Assembly (NCBI RefSeq): GCF_004168625.1
Contig: NZ_SDWW01000013.1
Location: 29,564 to 93,563, forward strand
Source: Pengzhenrongella frigida
GTDB lineage: Bacteria; Actinomycetota; Actinomycetes; Actinomycetales; Cellulomonadaceae
Reading direction: 5' to 3'
Length of the DNA: 64,000 nucleotides
Part shown: piece after piece, positions 16,864-24,958 of the stretch
Layout of the letters: each line of letters starts with the position of its first letter
Numbering within the stretch: position 1 is the first letter of the stretch
Translations under genes and position numbers: made by a program
Notes under the pieces: model-generated
Databases searched by the model: none
Told to the model about the DNA's origin: nothing
What the model saw: the letters and a program-made list of their open reading frames with translations, nothing else

Positions 16864-18363
16864 TCAGGGGGCTTTGACCACGCCGTACCGCGCGAGGGTG
16901 CGCAGCCGCGCCTCGGCATGGTCGACGACGGGCTCGGGGTAGTCGCGCCCGAGCTCGACGCCGACCGCGAGCAGCTCCATCGGGGGCGCCGCCCACGGGG
17001 CGTGGATCGACGACGTCGGCAGCGCCGCGAGCTGCGGGAGGTAGCGGCGGATGAACGTGCCGTCCGGGTCGAACTTCTGGCTCTGGCTCACCGGGTTGAA
17101 GATCCGGAAGTACGGCTGCGCGTCGCAGCCCGTCGACGCGGCCCACTGCCAGCCGCCGTTGTTCGCGGCGAGGTCGAAGTCGATCAGCTGCCGCGCGAAG
17201 TAGCGCTCGCCCCTGCGCCAGTCGAGGCCGAGGTCCTTGGTCAGGAAGCTCGCGACGACCATCCTGAGCCGGTTGTGCATGTAGCCGGTCTGGTTGATCT
17301 GCGCCATCGCCGCGTCGACCAACGGGTAGCCGGTCCGGCCCTCGCACCAGGCGGTGAACAGCTCGTCCGCGTGCGGCCCGGTCTCCCACACGACGCCGTC
17401 GTACTCGGGCTTGAAGCTCCGGCTCACCACCCGTGGGTGGTGGTGCAGGATCTGGTGGTAGAAGTCGCGCCAGATCAGCTCGGACAGCCACACCTGCGCG
17501 CCGCGCGCCGCCGGCCCGGGCCCGGTCCGCTCCCACGCCACGCGCACCAGCTCGCGGATCGAGACCGTCCCGAACCGCAGGTGGACCGAGAGGTAGCTGG
17601 GGCCCTTGACGGCCGGGAAGTTGCGGGTGTCCTCGTAGTCGCCGATGCGGTCCAGGAAGTCGGCGAGCAGGTGCTGAGCGCCGCTCGCGCCCGTCGGGAC
17701 CCGCAGCTCGTGGAGGTTGGTGCGCTCGAACCCCAGGGACTCCAGTGCGGGTGGCCCCGCCGTGACGCCGGCGGGCAGGTCCGCGACCGGCGGCACGGGC
17801 GCCAGCGCGGCGGCGTGCGGTGCCACCGGGTACGCCTCGAGGACGTGCGGCTCGAGCTGCTTCAGCCACGCGTTCTTGTAGGGCGTGAAGACGCTGTACG
17901 GCTTGCCGGCGAGCGTGAGGACCTCGCTGCGCTCGAACACGACGTGGTCCTTCGACGTGCGCAACGCGATGCCGGTCCGCTCGAGGGCGTCGGCCACGGC
18001 GGCGTCGCGCGCGAGCGAGGCGGGCTCGTCGTCGTGGTTGGCGTAGACCGCCCGCACGTCCAGGGCCCGGGCGAGCGCAGGGACGGCATCGATCGCCGAG
18101 TCGTGCACGACGAGCAGCCGCACGCCCGCCCGGCCGTGGTCGTCGCCCAGGTCGGCGAGGTCCCGGTCGAGCTCCACGAGGCTGTCGTGGATGAACTCGA
18201 CCCGCCGGTCGCGGCTCGGCAGCGAATCGAGGATGTCGCGGTCGAACACGAACACGCACCACACCTCGCGAGCGGCGAGGAGCGCCCGGTGCAGGGCGGC
18301 GTTGTCCGTGGACCGCAGGTCGCGGCGGAACCAGACGAGCGCGCGGTCGATCGTGGGGGCCAT
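16864..18363 (-). CDS. phrB: Deoxyribodipyrimidine photo-lyase
   Basis: 499 residues, full length for a class I CPD photolyase, which splits UV-induced pyrimidine dimers with blue light. The N-terminal antenna domain starts ALVWFRRDLRSTDNAALH; the FAD-binding C-terminal half shows GPSYLSVHLRFGTVSIREL, ELIWRDFYHQILHHHP, TGYPLVDAAMAQINQTGYMHNRLRM and the signature WQWAASTGCDAQPYFRIFNP. All residues expected around FAD are in place. It is convergent with the kinase gene 11 bases away. Confidence 0.95.
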   Translation of the reverse strand: MAPTIDRALVWFRRDLRSTDNAALHRALLAAREVWCVFVFDRDILDSLPSRDRRVEFIHDSLVELDRDLADLGDDHGRAGVRLLVVHDSAIDAVPALARALDVRAVYANHDDEPASLARDAAVADALERTGIALRTSKDHVVFERSEVLTLAGKPYSVFTPYKNAWLKQLEPHVLEAYPVAPHAAALAPVPPVADLPAGVTAGPPALESLGFERTNLHELRVPTGASGAQHLLADFLDRIGDYEDTRNFPAVKGPSYLSVHLRFGTVSIRELVRVAWERTGPGPAARGAQVWLSELIWRDFYHQILHHHPRVVSRSFKPEYDGVVWETGPHADELFTAWCEGRTGYPLVDAAMAQINQTGYMHNRLRMVVASFLTKDLGLDWRRGERYFARQLIDFDLAANNGGWQWAASTGCDAQPYFRIFNPVSQSQKFDPDGTFIRRYLPQLAALPTSSIHAPWAAPPMELLAVGVELGRDYPEPVVDHAEARLRTLARYGVVKAP

Positions 18364-18560
18364 GGTCCGCGAGTCTGCCGCAGGATGTCGCCGGGTCCGC
18401 TGGGGCTTTGACAGGTTTCACCCGAATCGTACGATTGAAGGACTCCCGGGCTCACCGGTGTGGACCTGAGCCGGTCGGGCACAGAGAGACGTCGAACGTT
18501 GAGGTGATGGCCGCGCCTGCCGCCGGCGGGCGGAAGCCGTCGAGGTGACGGGGTGCAACG

Positions 18561-20153
18561 ATGCGCAGATCTCCCGGCCGATTCGGGCCGCTCGTGCGCC
18601 GCCTGCCTCCCCGGCGGAGGTTCTTGATCGCGCTCTTCGTCGCCGTGGTCGGGGTCGTCCTGCTCGTCGGAGCGGTGCTGCTCGCGATCGGGTACCTGAC
18701 GCGGCGCGACGTCCTGTTCCGCGGCCAGAGCGATCCCTACCCGCAGATCTTGGCCTGGGGGCTCCTCGTCAGCGTCGCCCTCGCCGTACCCCTGCGCTAC
18801 CTGCTCGGGGGACGCAGCCTCGCCGACGGCTACGCCGACGCGCAGGACCAGGCCACGCTCGACGGCCTCACCGGGCTGCGCAACCACTGGGCCTTTCGGG
18901 AGATGCTGCGCCACGAGATCGCCCGCACCCAGCGTTTCGGCGGGTCGTTCACGCTGGCGCTGATCGACGTCGACGACTTCAAGTTCGTCAACGACAGCCT
19001 CGGTCACCAGCGGGGCGACGAGATCCTGGTCGCCCTCTCCCAGGCCCTGAGCTCCGGTCGGTCGGTCGACCGGGCCTTCCGGGTCGGCGGCGACGAGTTC
19101 GCCCTGGTCATGACCCACACCGGCCTCGACGGCGCCGTCCATGCCATCGACCGGCTGAAGCGGGTGGCCCTGGAGCAGATGGGCGGAACGACGATCAGCG
19201 TCGGGCTGGCCGAGTTCGACCCGATCAGCATCGACACCGACGCCCGGACCGACTCCACCGTGCTCCGCGACCGGGCGGACCGGGCGCTGTACGAGGCCAA
19301 GCGCCGCGGTCGCAACGAGGTGATCACCTTCCGCGAGATCGCGGAATCGGCCCCGATGCGCACCTCGGCGGCGACCATCATCGCGGTTCGCCGCCTGCTC
19401 GCGACCCGGCGGATGGGAGCCGCGTTCCAGCCGATCTGGAACCTGGACACGCACCGCGTGTTCGGGTACGAGGGCCTCGCCCGGCCCGCCGTCGAGTACC
19501 GGCTCGGGAGCCCCGAGGACGCCTTCTCCGGGGCCGCCCGGCTTGGTCGCGTCGACGAGCTCGACGCGCTGTGCCGCTCGGCGGTGCTCTCGCACGTGCA
19601 GGACTTCCCCTGCGATGCCCTGCTCTTCCTCAACCTGGCCCCGGAGGTCCTCGAGCACGGCGTCGACGCGGGCGTGCGCCTGCAGCAGGAGGTCGAGGCC
19701 GCCGGGCTACGCCCGAGCCGGGTCGTCCTCGAGCTCACGGAGTATGCGAGCGAGCGGATGGGCCTGGTCTTCGCCCCGGTCCAGATGCTGCGCGACCTGG
19801 GGTTCCGCCTGGCGCTGGACGACGTCGGCTCCGCTGACGTCGGGCTCGGGCTGCTGGGCCGGATCCGGCCCGACTACGTGAAGGTCGATCGCGCCGTGGT
19901 GTGCAGCGCGCGCGACGGCGGTTCCGGCCGGGCGGTGCTCGCGGCGATCGTCGCGTACGCCGCCGAGTCCGGCGCGATCGTGATCGCCGAGGGCATCGAG
20001 ACGGAGGAGATCCTGAACCACCTGGTGAGCGCGGCCCGGACGATCAGCCGGCGGGCACGGTTCGTCGGCGGTCAGGGCTACCTGCTCGGCCGGCCCGAGG
20101 CCGACCCCTGGGGCGATCCCGAACGCACCTGGCCGCTCGCCAGCATGGTCTAG
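18561..20153 (+). CDS. Membrane GGDEF-EAL protein (c-di-GMP turnover)
   Basis: 530 residues. Two membrane helices (22-46 and 62-84) without a sizeable external domain precede a GGDEF domain with metal site DVDDFKFVND (136-145), GGDEF at 176-180 and an intact RxxD inhibitory site (167-170). The EAL domain (about 275-515) starts FQPIWNLDTHRVFGYEGLARP: the signature is EGL, not EAL, but the metal/catalytic residues (Glu304, Asn in FLNLAP, Glu in ELTE, Asp pair in LDDVG, Lys in VKVDR, Glu in EGIE, Gln in GGQGY) are all present. Both activities may be functional. It is a paralogue of the gene at 24959. Confidence 0.92.
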   Translation: MRRSPGRFGPLVRRLPPRRRFLIALFVAVVGVVLLVGAVLLAIGYLTRRDVLFRGQSDPYPQILAWGLLVSVALAVPLRYLLGGRSLADGYADAQDQATLDGLTGLRNHWAFREMLRHEIARTQRFGGSFTLALIDVDDFKFVNDSLGHQRGDEILVALSQALSSGRSVDRAFRVGGDEFALVMTHTGLDGAVHAIDRLKRVALEQMGGTTISVGLAEFDPISIDTDARTDSTVLRDRADRALYEAKRRGRNEVITFREIAESAPMRTSAATIIAVRRLLATRRMGAAFQPIWNLDTHRVFGYEGLARPAVEYRLGSPEDAFSGAARLGRVDELDALCRSAVLSHVQDFPCDALLFLNLAPEVLEHGVDAGVRLQQEVEAAGLRPSRVVLELTEYASERMGLVFAPVQMLRDLGFRLALDDVGSADVGLGLLGRIRPDYVKVDRAVVCSARDGGSGRAVLAAIVAYAAESGAIVIAEGIETEEILNHLVSAARTISRRARFVGGQGYLLGRPEADPWGDPERTWPLASMV

Positions 20154-20165
20154 AGCATGGTCTAG
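20142..20165 (+). repeat. 12-bp tandem duplication over a stop codon
   Basis: AGCATGGTCTAG occurs twice head to tail (20142-20153, 20154-20165). The first copy ends with the TAG stop of the GGDEF-EAL gene. CTAGA and TCTAG arms can form a small hairpin. Confidence 0.8.
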
Positions 20166-20243
20166 CGGCGGGAACGGTGGTCGCGCGGCACCCCCGCGCC
20201 CTAGGCTCGGAGCACCAGTTCCGCTCGATACAGGGGGCACACC

Positions 20244-20477
20244 ATGACCACCACTCCGGCGTCCGGTTCCACCTCGAGAGTCTCCGGGCGCGCGATCGGC
20301 GGGCTCGTCATCGCCGCCGTGCTCCTGGTCTGGATCCTGTCGAACCGGGCGGAGGTCGAGGTCTCGTTCATCTTCACGACGGCGGTCGTCCCGCTCTGGT
20401 TCGTCCTGGCGATCGCGGCGGTGCTCGGCGTGGCCGCCGGGTTCCTGGTCGGCCGCAAGCGGTACCGCAGGCGCTAG
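20244..20477 (+). CDS. LapA-domain small membrane protein
   Basis: 77 residues with two transmembrane helices (about 17-36 and 45-67) and a basic C-terminus GRKRYRRR. The pattern IAAVLLVWILSNRAEVEVSF...AAGFLVGRK is that of the LapA/DUF1049 family, linked in other bacteria to lipopolysaccharide assembly; in actinomycetes the role is unknown. A CAGGGGG sequence lies before the ATG and TAGGCT at 20202-20207 is a possible -10 box. Its stop codon lies within the first unit of the repeat block 20467-20612. Confidence 0.85.
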   Translation: MTTTPASGSTSRVSGRAIGGLVIAAVLLVWILSNRAEVEVSFIFTTAVVPLWFVLAIAAVLGVAAGFLVGRKRYRRR

Positions 20478-20612
20478 CCGCCGAGCCAACTGAGCAGGCG
20501 CTAGCCGCCGAGAGAGAGCAGGCGCTATCCGCCGAGCCAACTGAGCAGGCGCTAGCCGCCGAGAGAGAGAGCAGGCGCTAGCCTGCCGAGCGAAGAGCAG
20601 GCGCTAGCCTGC
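20467..20612 (+). repeat. Six-copy 24-27 bp hairpin repeat
   Basis: GCAGGCGCTA recurs at 20467, 20494, 20518, 20545, 20571 and 20597. Copies 1 and 3 continue with GCCAACT, copies 2 and 4 with GAGAGA, so a 51-bp dimer seems to have been duplicated. Copies 5 and 6 form the perfect hairpin GCAGGC-GCTA-GCCTGC; copies 1-4 keep the shorter GGC-GCTA-GCC core. The block lies after lapA and before the PH-domain gene on the same strand. Confidence 0.85.
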
Positions 20613-20674
20613 GAGCCCCGCTATTCGTTGGGCCGCCGGCCCGGCGCGTGTGTTCGCCCCGATCAGGAGTCGTC

Positions 20675-21181
20675 ATGGGTCTGCCCGCCAGCCAGCTGGG
20701 TCCGCAGGAAGAGATCGTCATCGAGACCCGCGAGCACCTCAAGCACCTGCTCGTGGCGGGGCTGATCTGCCTCGCCGCGGTCGTCGGCCTCGTCCTGGTG
20801 CTGAGCGTCGGGCCGTCCGACGGGTTCTGGGCGTGGCTGGACTCCGCCGGCTGGATCGCGTTCGCGGTCGTCGTCGCCGTCTTCGGGGTGTGGCCGTGGC
20901 TCCGGTGGCTGACCCGCACCAGCACCTTGACGAACGAGCGGCTCGTGACCCGGGACGGGGTCGTCCGGCGGACCGGTCGCGACATCCCGCTCGAGCGGAT
21001 CAACGACGTGGCGTACGACCAGGGCCTGCTCGATCGGATGGTCAAGTGCGGGACGCTGCGCGTGTCCGCCGCGAGCCAGGAGGGCACGGCCGTGCTGCGT
21101 GACATCCCCGAGATCCACGAGTTCGTCCGCACCATGAACGAGCTGGTCCGCGCGGCGCGCAAGGAGCGCCGGCTGGAGTAG
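20675..21181 (+). CDS. PH domain-containing membrane protein (bPH2/YdbS-like)
   Basis: 168 residues from an ATG with AGGAG at 20665-20669. Two membrane helices (about 28-48 and 62-82) are followed by a bacterial PH2 domain: LTNERLVTRDGVVRRTGRDIPLERINDVAYDQGLLDRMVKCGTLRV is the family pattern. Such proteins sit at the cytoplasmic face of the membrane; no enzymatic activity is expected. It is convergent with the DyP peroxidase gene. Confidence 0.9.
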   Translation: MGLPASQLGPQEEIVIETREHLKHLLVAGLICLAAVVGLVLVLSVGPSDGFWAWLDSAGWIAFAVVVAVFGVWPWLRWLTRTSTLTNERLVTRDGVVRRTGRDIPLERINDVAYDQGLLDRMVKCGTLRVSAASQEGTAVLRDIPEIHEFVRTMNELVRAARKERRLE

Positions 21182-21213
21182 CTCCGACCCGGCACGAGTC
21201 GCCCCCGATCACC

Positions 21214-22473
21214 TCAGCCGAGAAGGCGTTGCCCGAGGTACTCCCCCTCCTGGCAGCCACCGGGGACGGCGAACACGGCCGACCCGATCGGCGTCGTCCA
21301 GGTGTTCATCAGGTCGAGCTCGTCCAGCCGCCGCGCGATCGGCACGAACTGCGCGGTCACGTCGCGCTGGAAGGTCACGAACAGCAGGCCGGAGTTCGAC
21401 AGCGCCGGAGGTGCCGGCGGGTCGTCGAAGTTGTACCCCCGGCGCAAGAACCGTTCGTCGGGGTTGTCCGACCGGGCCCGGCGGATGTGCGCGACGGTGT
21501 CGATGACCGTGAAGCCCAGGTCGTTGACCGCGTCGAGGTCCGGCTCGTCGTGCTCGGCCGTGCCGGTCAACGGCGCCCCGTCGGACAGCCGCCGTCCGAC
21601 GGCGATCTCCCGGCCGGAGCGGTCCAGCGCGTCCCACGTGTCCAGGTCCATCGCGATGCGGCGCACGACCATCGACGTGCCACCGACCAGCCAGGCCGGG
21701 GTGTCGGCACCGGCCTCGTGCCAGATCAGCGCGTCGTCGGTCCCCGGCACGAGGTTGCGCGTCCCGTCGACCTGCCCCATGAGGTTGCGCATGGTCGTCC
21801 CCGGGGCGGTGGTCCCCGCGCTGCGGCGAAACCCGCGCTGGACCCAACGCACGGTCGTGAACGTCCGAGCCTGCCGGGCCAGGACCCGCATCGTGTGCGC
21901 GACGGTGAGCTCGTCGTCGGCGCAGATCTGCACGACCAGGTCGCCGCCCGACCACGTGTCCTGCAGCCGGTCCACCGCGAGGGCGGGCAAGGGCGCGAGC
22001 CACGGCGGTCGGGCGGCCTCGAGGTCGCACGCCGTGAACACCCCCGGCCCGAATCCGACGGTCGCGGTCAGGCTCGCCGGGACTCCGGCCAGCTCGGGCT
22101 CGGTGTCCCCCAGGCCGGGGCGGCCGGCGGTGAGGCGGCCGAGGTCGTCGGTCCAGATCCGCATCAGCCGCACCAACGCGCCGCGGTCCACGCCGGCCAC
22201 CAGGTCGAAGGCGACCAGGGACACGAACGCCGGCGGCGGCGTGCCCACTCCGGCCTGCCGGTCGCCAGTGAAGGGCACGACGGCGGACCCGGCAGCGGTG
22301 GCATCGACGGCGGTGGCATCGACAGCGGTGGCGTCACGGGCCGGGTCGACCGCGGGACCCGTCGAGGTCGAGGCGTCCCACGCGGCACGTCCCCCGAGCG
22401 CCAGGGCCGCGCCGCCCAGGACCGCGGCACCCCCCTGCAGGAACGTCCGGCGGTCGGGACCGGATCCGGTCAT
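21214..22473 (-). CDS. Tat-exported DyP-type peroxidase
   Basis: 419 residues. A twin-arginine signal (PDRRTFLQGGAAVLGGAALAL, Arg8-Arg9) sends the folded haem protein outside. The DyP signature GQVDG is at residues 233-237 with catalytic Asp236; the probable haem ligand is His329 in DTVAHIRRA and the distal Arg is in FLRRGYNFDDPP. Its start overlaps the PCuAC gene as ATGA. In Streptomyces a Tat DyP (DtpA) is encoded with a PCuAC-type chaperone and acts in copper trafficking; this operon has the same pairing. No ferrous-transport EfeU/EfeO genes are adjacent. Confidence 0.92.
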   Translation of the reverse strand: MTGSGPDRRTFLQGGAAVLGGAALALGGRAAWDASTSTGPAVDPARDATAVDATAVDATAAGSAVVPFTGDRQAGVGTPPPAFVSLVAFDLVAGVDRGALVRLMRIWTDDLGRLTAGRPGLGDTEPELAGVPASLTATVGFGPGVFTACDLEAARPPWLAPLPALAVDRLQDTWSGGDLVVQICADDELTVAHTMRVLARQARTFTTVRWVQRGFRRSAGTTAPGTTMRNLMGQVDGTRNLVPGTDDALIWHEAGADTPAWLVGGTSMVVRRIAMDLDTWDALDRSGREIAVGRRLSDGAPLTGTAEHDEPDLDAVNDLGFTVIDTVAHIRRARSDNPDERFLRRGYNFDDPPAPPALSNSGLLFVTFQRDVTAQFVPIARRLDELDLMNTWTTPIGSAVFAVPGGCQEGEYLGQRLLG

Positions 22474-23129
22474 GACGCCGCGGGGGTCGGGGTCGCTCCG
22501 GGCGCGCCCGGGGTGCTCGTCGCGTCGCCCTCGTAGGTCTCGTTGCCGCCCTCGAAGGTGCGCGCCGGCGCCGTGAACGTGAGCTCCGACCCGTCCTGCG
22601 CGGTGAGCGTCACGCTCACCTCGTCGCCCGGTCTCACCGCGGTCGTGATCCCCATGATCATCACGTGGTCCCCACCCGGCGCGAGCTCGTGGCTGCCGTT
22701 CGCCGCGACCGTGAAGCCACCCTCCTTGGGTCGCATCACCATCTCGCCGGCGTCGTTGGTCGCCATCTCGTGCAGCTCCGCGCGCGGAGAGGCCGTCGTG
22801 GTCGCCGAGACGATCCGCACCTCGACGTCAGAGTCGTTCACCACCGTGCCGAACGCCGCGGTCATGCCCGTGTCGGCGGCCTTGATCCACGGGTCCGTGA
22901 TCGAGAGGGCGGCCGCCTCGTCGGGCGGGCCCGACGACGCCCCCGGGGCTCCCGACGCGCGGTCGACCGCGGCCGGGTCGGAGGTGCTCGTGCCACCGGC
23001 GCACCCCGCGAGCGCGAGCGCCAGCCCGAGGCCGAGGAGTCCGGCGCCGAGGCGATGTGCAGGGCGAGGGCTGACGGTCGTGCGGGTGCGAGTGGTCATC
23101 GTCGGAGTGGTCATCGTGGGAGTGGTCAT
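22470..23129 (-). CDS. PCu(A)C copper chaperone lipoprotein
   Basis: 219 residues. A threonine-rich leader (MTTPTMTTPTM, from a short DNA repeat) and a signal helix end in the lipobox LALAGC, so the mature protein is a lipoprotein. The domain binds Cu(I) through His/Met residues: ITDPWIKAADTGMTAAFG, RAELHEMATNDAGEMVM and ELAPGGDHVMIMGI match the H-(x)n-M-(x)n-H-x-M motif. The C-terminal tail is Thr/Pro-rich. It is coupled by four bases to the DyP gene and follows the CopC gene. It could deliver copper to cytochrome oxidase or to a secreted copper enzyme. Confidence 0.9.
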   Translation of the reverse strand: MTTPTMTTPTMTTRTRTTVSPRPAHRLGAGLLGLGLALALAGCAGGTSTSDPAAVDRASGAPGASSGPPDEAAALSITDPWIKAADTGMTAAFGTVVNDSDVEVRIVSATTTASPRAELHEMATNDAGEMVMRPKEGGFTVAANGSHELAPGGDHVMIMGITTAVRPGDEVSVTLTAQDGSELTFTAPARTFEGGNETYEGDATSTPGAPGATPTPAAS

Positions 23130-23215
23130 GGGAGAGAGCCCTTCAGGCGGGGGGTGATCGAGTCGGGGCGATCGAGGGGTGCAGTGCGTCCGGTGCTCGT
23201 GCGGGCGGGCGGTCC

Positions 23216-23980
23216 TCACTCCGTCCGGTGCCGGCGGCGCCACAGCAACGCGACGCCGCCGGCACCCAGCAGGACCGCGACGCCGCCGACGACGACAGGA
23301 CCGACCCCGCGAGGCCCGGTGTCCGGATCGGACCCGTCCACGGAGGACGACGGCGGCTGCGGCGTCGTCGTCGTGCCGGCTGAGGAGTCAGCTGGAGAGT
23401 CGACCGAGGAGTCGGGCACGGCCGCCGTCGGCGTCGCGAGGGGCGACGGCGACGCGACCGGGGACTCGGCTTCCGCGGGCGGCGGCTCGCCGGGCGCGAT
23501 CGAGAACCCGAAGGCCCCCTGGATCGGATGGCCGTCCCCCGACACGACCCGCCAGGCGACGGTGTAGGTCCCCTCCCCCAGGCCAGGGGGCAGCGGAGCG
23601 CTCACCAGCGCCCCGGCGACGACCCCCTCGGTGTCCAGGACGACCTCGCCCGCCGGCCCACGCAGGATCACCTGCGAGGAGATGTCCATGACGTCCTCGC
23701 TGAACCTCAGCGTGAGCTCCGCGGGAGCGGTCGCGACCACGGACGCATCTGCGGGAACCGTCTCGATCAGCTGGTCGTGCGCCGCGGCCGGCAGAGCCGT
23801 GAGGACCACCGACGCGATCAGTGCACCGAGCGCCCCGGCCCGGCCGCTCCAGTGCACCCGTCGTGCGTGCGGGCGGACCGTCCGGCGGGGGGTCGGGCGG
23901 GGGGTCGGGCGGGGGTTCGGCCGGGCCGAGGATCGGTTCGGCACGCGATCTGGGCAGGCACTGAGAAGGGCAGCGGGCAT
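23216..23980 (-). CDS. CopC-domain copper-binding protein, membrane anchored
   Basis: 254 residues. After an Arg/Pro-rich leader and a signal helix the mature domain starts at AAAHDQLIETVPAD, placing the copper-ligand His at the processed N-terminus as in CopC. Further family marks are LTLRFSEDVM and VSGDGHPIQGAFGFSI. A Pro/Ser/Thr linker leads to one C-terminal membrane helix and RRRHRTE. There is no CopD domain. The ATG at 23980 is one of several possible starts; the leader PNPRPTPRPTPRR looks untypical and a later start is possible. Second gene of the copper/DyP operon. Confidence 0.85.
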   Translation of the reverse strand: MPAALLSACPDRVPNRSSARPNPRPTPRPTPRRTVRPHARRVHWSGRAGALGALIASVVLTALPAAAHDQLIETVPADASVVATAPAELTLRFSEDVMDISSQVILRGPAGEVVLDTEGVVAGALVSAPLPPGLGEGTYTVAWRVVSGDGHPIQGAFGFSIAPGEPPPAEAESPVASPSPLATPTAAVPDSSVDSPADSSAGTTTTPQPPSSSVDGSDPDTGPRGVGPVVVGGVAVLLGAGGVALLWRRRHRTE

Positions 23981-24123
23981 CGAGGTCGTCCTTGGCGTCG
24001 ACCCAGCTGCACGCCTCACGGGTGAGGTGTGCAGGGGTGCGGGTGCGGATGGCACGCGGCCACCGCAGGCGAGCAGGCACGACCGAGCCAGCGCCGATCG
24101 TCGTCGGCGAAGGAAGGGACCTC

Positions 24124-24795
24124 TCAGGCGGTGGCGGGCTCCACCGGAGGGCCGCGCCGGGGCCGGGACCGCACCCGGCCGGGTGCGAGCGGAACGAAAC
24201 CGGGCGCCCGCGCCGGTTCGTGGAGCGGTGACGCGACGACCGGACCGGCGACCCGCAGGCCGAGCAGCGGGACGACGGCCCGCAACCAGTGCAGCGCACG
24301 CCGGGCCGCACCATCGGCGCCGACGAGGAGTGCGGCAGTGACCAGGATCGCCGCGGCGTGGGCCACGAGCATCCCGACGGAGGACACGCCCGCGTGGACG
24401 TGCAGCAGCGGGCTCGCGGCAGCCAGCCCGACCGAGGCAGCGCCGCCCTGGACGAGGTCCGAGGCGAGGCCCGGGGCGCCGCCGTGCGCGTGCCCCGAGG
24501 AAGGGGCGGGATCGACCACGACCGACAATCCGGCGGGCGACAGGAACGACAGCACCGCGTGCACGGCCACCTGGAGGACGGCCAGGGCGGGCAGCAGGGT
24601 CCACAGCCGCAGCTGCCGGCGCGCCAAGGCCGTGGCGGGGAGGAGCACGAGCGCCCCGAGGGCCACCAGCACGAGCGTCGACGGAAGCGCCCCGCCCCCC
24701 AGGGCGTGCGCACCCGCACCCAGGGACAGCGCGACGGCCGACGTCGTGATGGCGCGGCCACCGCGAATCGCCGCGCCGCCGCCAGGCTCCTCCAT
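24124..24795 (-). CDS. Multi-span membrane protein, first gene of copper/DyP operon
   Basis: 223 residues with about five hydrophobic spans and a His-rich segment (SSGHAHGGAP, PLLHVHAGV) that could bind metal. No family is recognised with certainty; the position directly before copC, PCuAC and DyP genes (143-base gap) suggests a part in copper handling. The C-terminus is basic and Pro-rich. It is read from the ATG at 24795 with TACCCT seven bases upstream, so it is probably leaderless. Confidence 0.7.
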   Translation of the reverse strand: MEEPGGGAAIRGGRAITTSAVALSLGAGAHALGGGALPSTLVLVALGALVLLPATALARRQLRLWTLLPALAVLQVAVHAVLSFLSPAGLSVVVDPAPSSGHAHGGAPGLASDLVQGGAASVGLAAASPLLHVHAGVSSVGMLVAHAAAILVTAALLVGADGAARRALHWLRAVVPLLGLRVAGPVVASPLHEPARAPGFVPLAPGRVRSRPRRGPPVEPATA

Positions 24796-24802
24796 GCGCG
24801 TC

Positions 24803-24808
24803 AGGGTA
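24803..24808 (-). promoter_or_regulatory. -10 box TACCCT, leaderless
   Basis: TACCCT on the minus strand, 7 nt before the ATG at 24795. It would drive the whole membrane protein/CopC/PCuAC/DyP operon. Confidence 0.45.
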
Positions 24809-24958
24809 CCCGCCGCCCCGGACGATGGTCCCGGCACAGCGCCGTCGACCGTGTGATGATGGGCGGCTGATCCGGCCGATGATCGGGCCACCCGCCCGCT
24901 CATCCGAAGACACCGCGCGCGAACCCCTGGATGCGGGCAGCCGAACAGGAGACGCCCG

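Noticed and set aside
18364..18560. Riboswitch (c-di-GMP type) before the GGDEF-EAL gene
   Set aside because: No conserved core of known c-di-GMP riboswitches is visible; only ordinary GC-rich hairpins.
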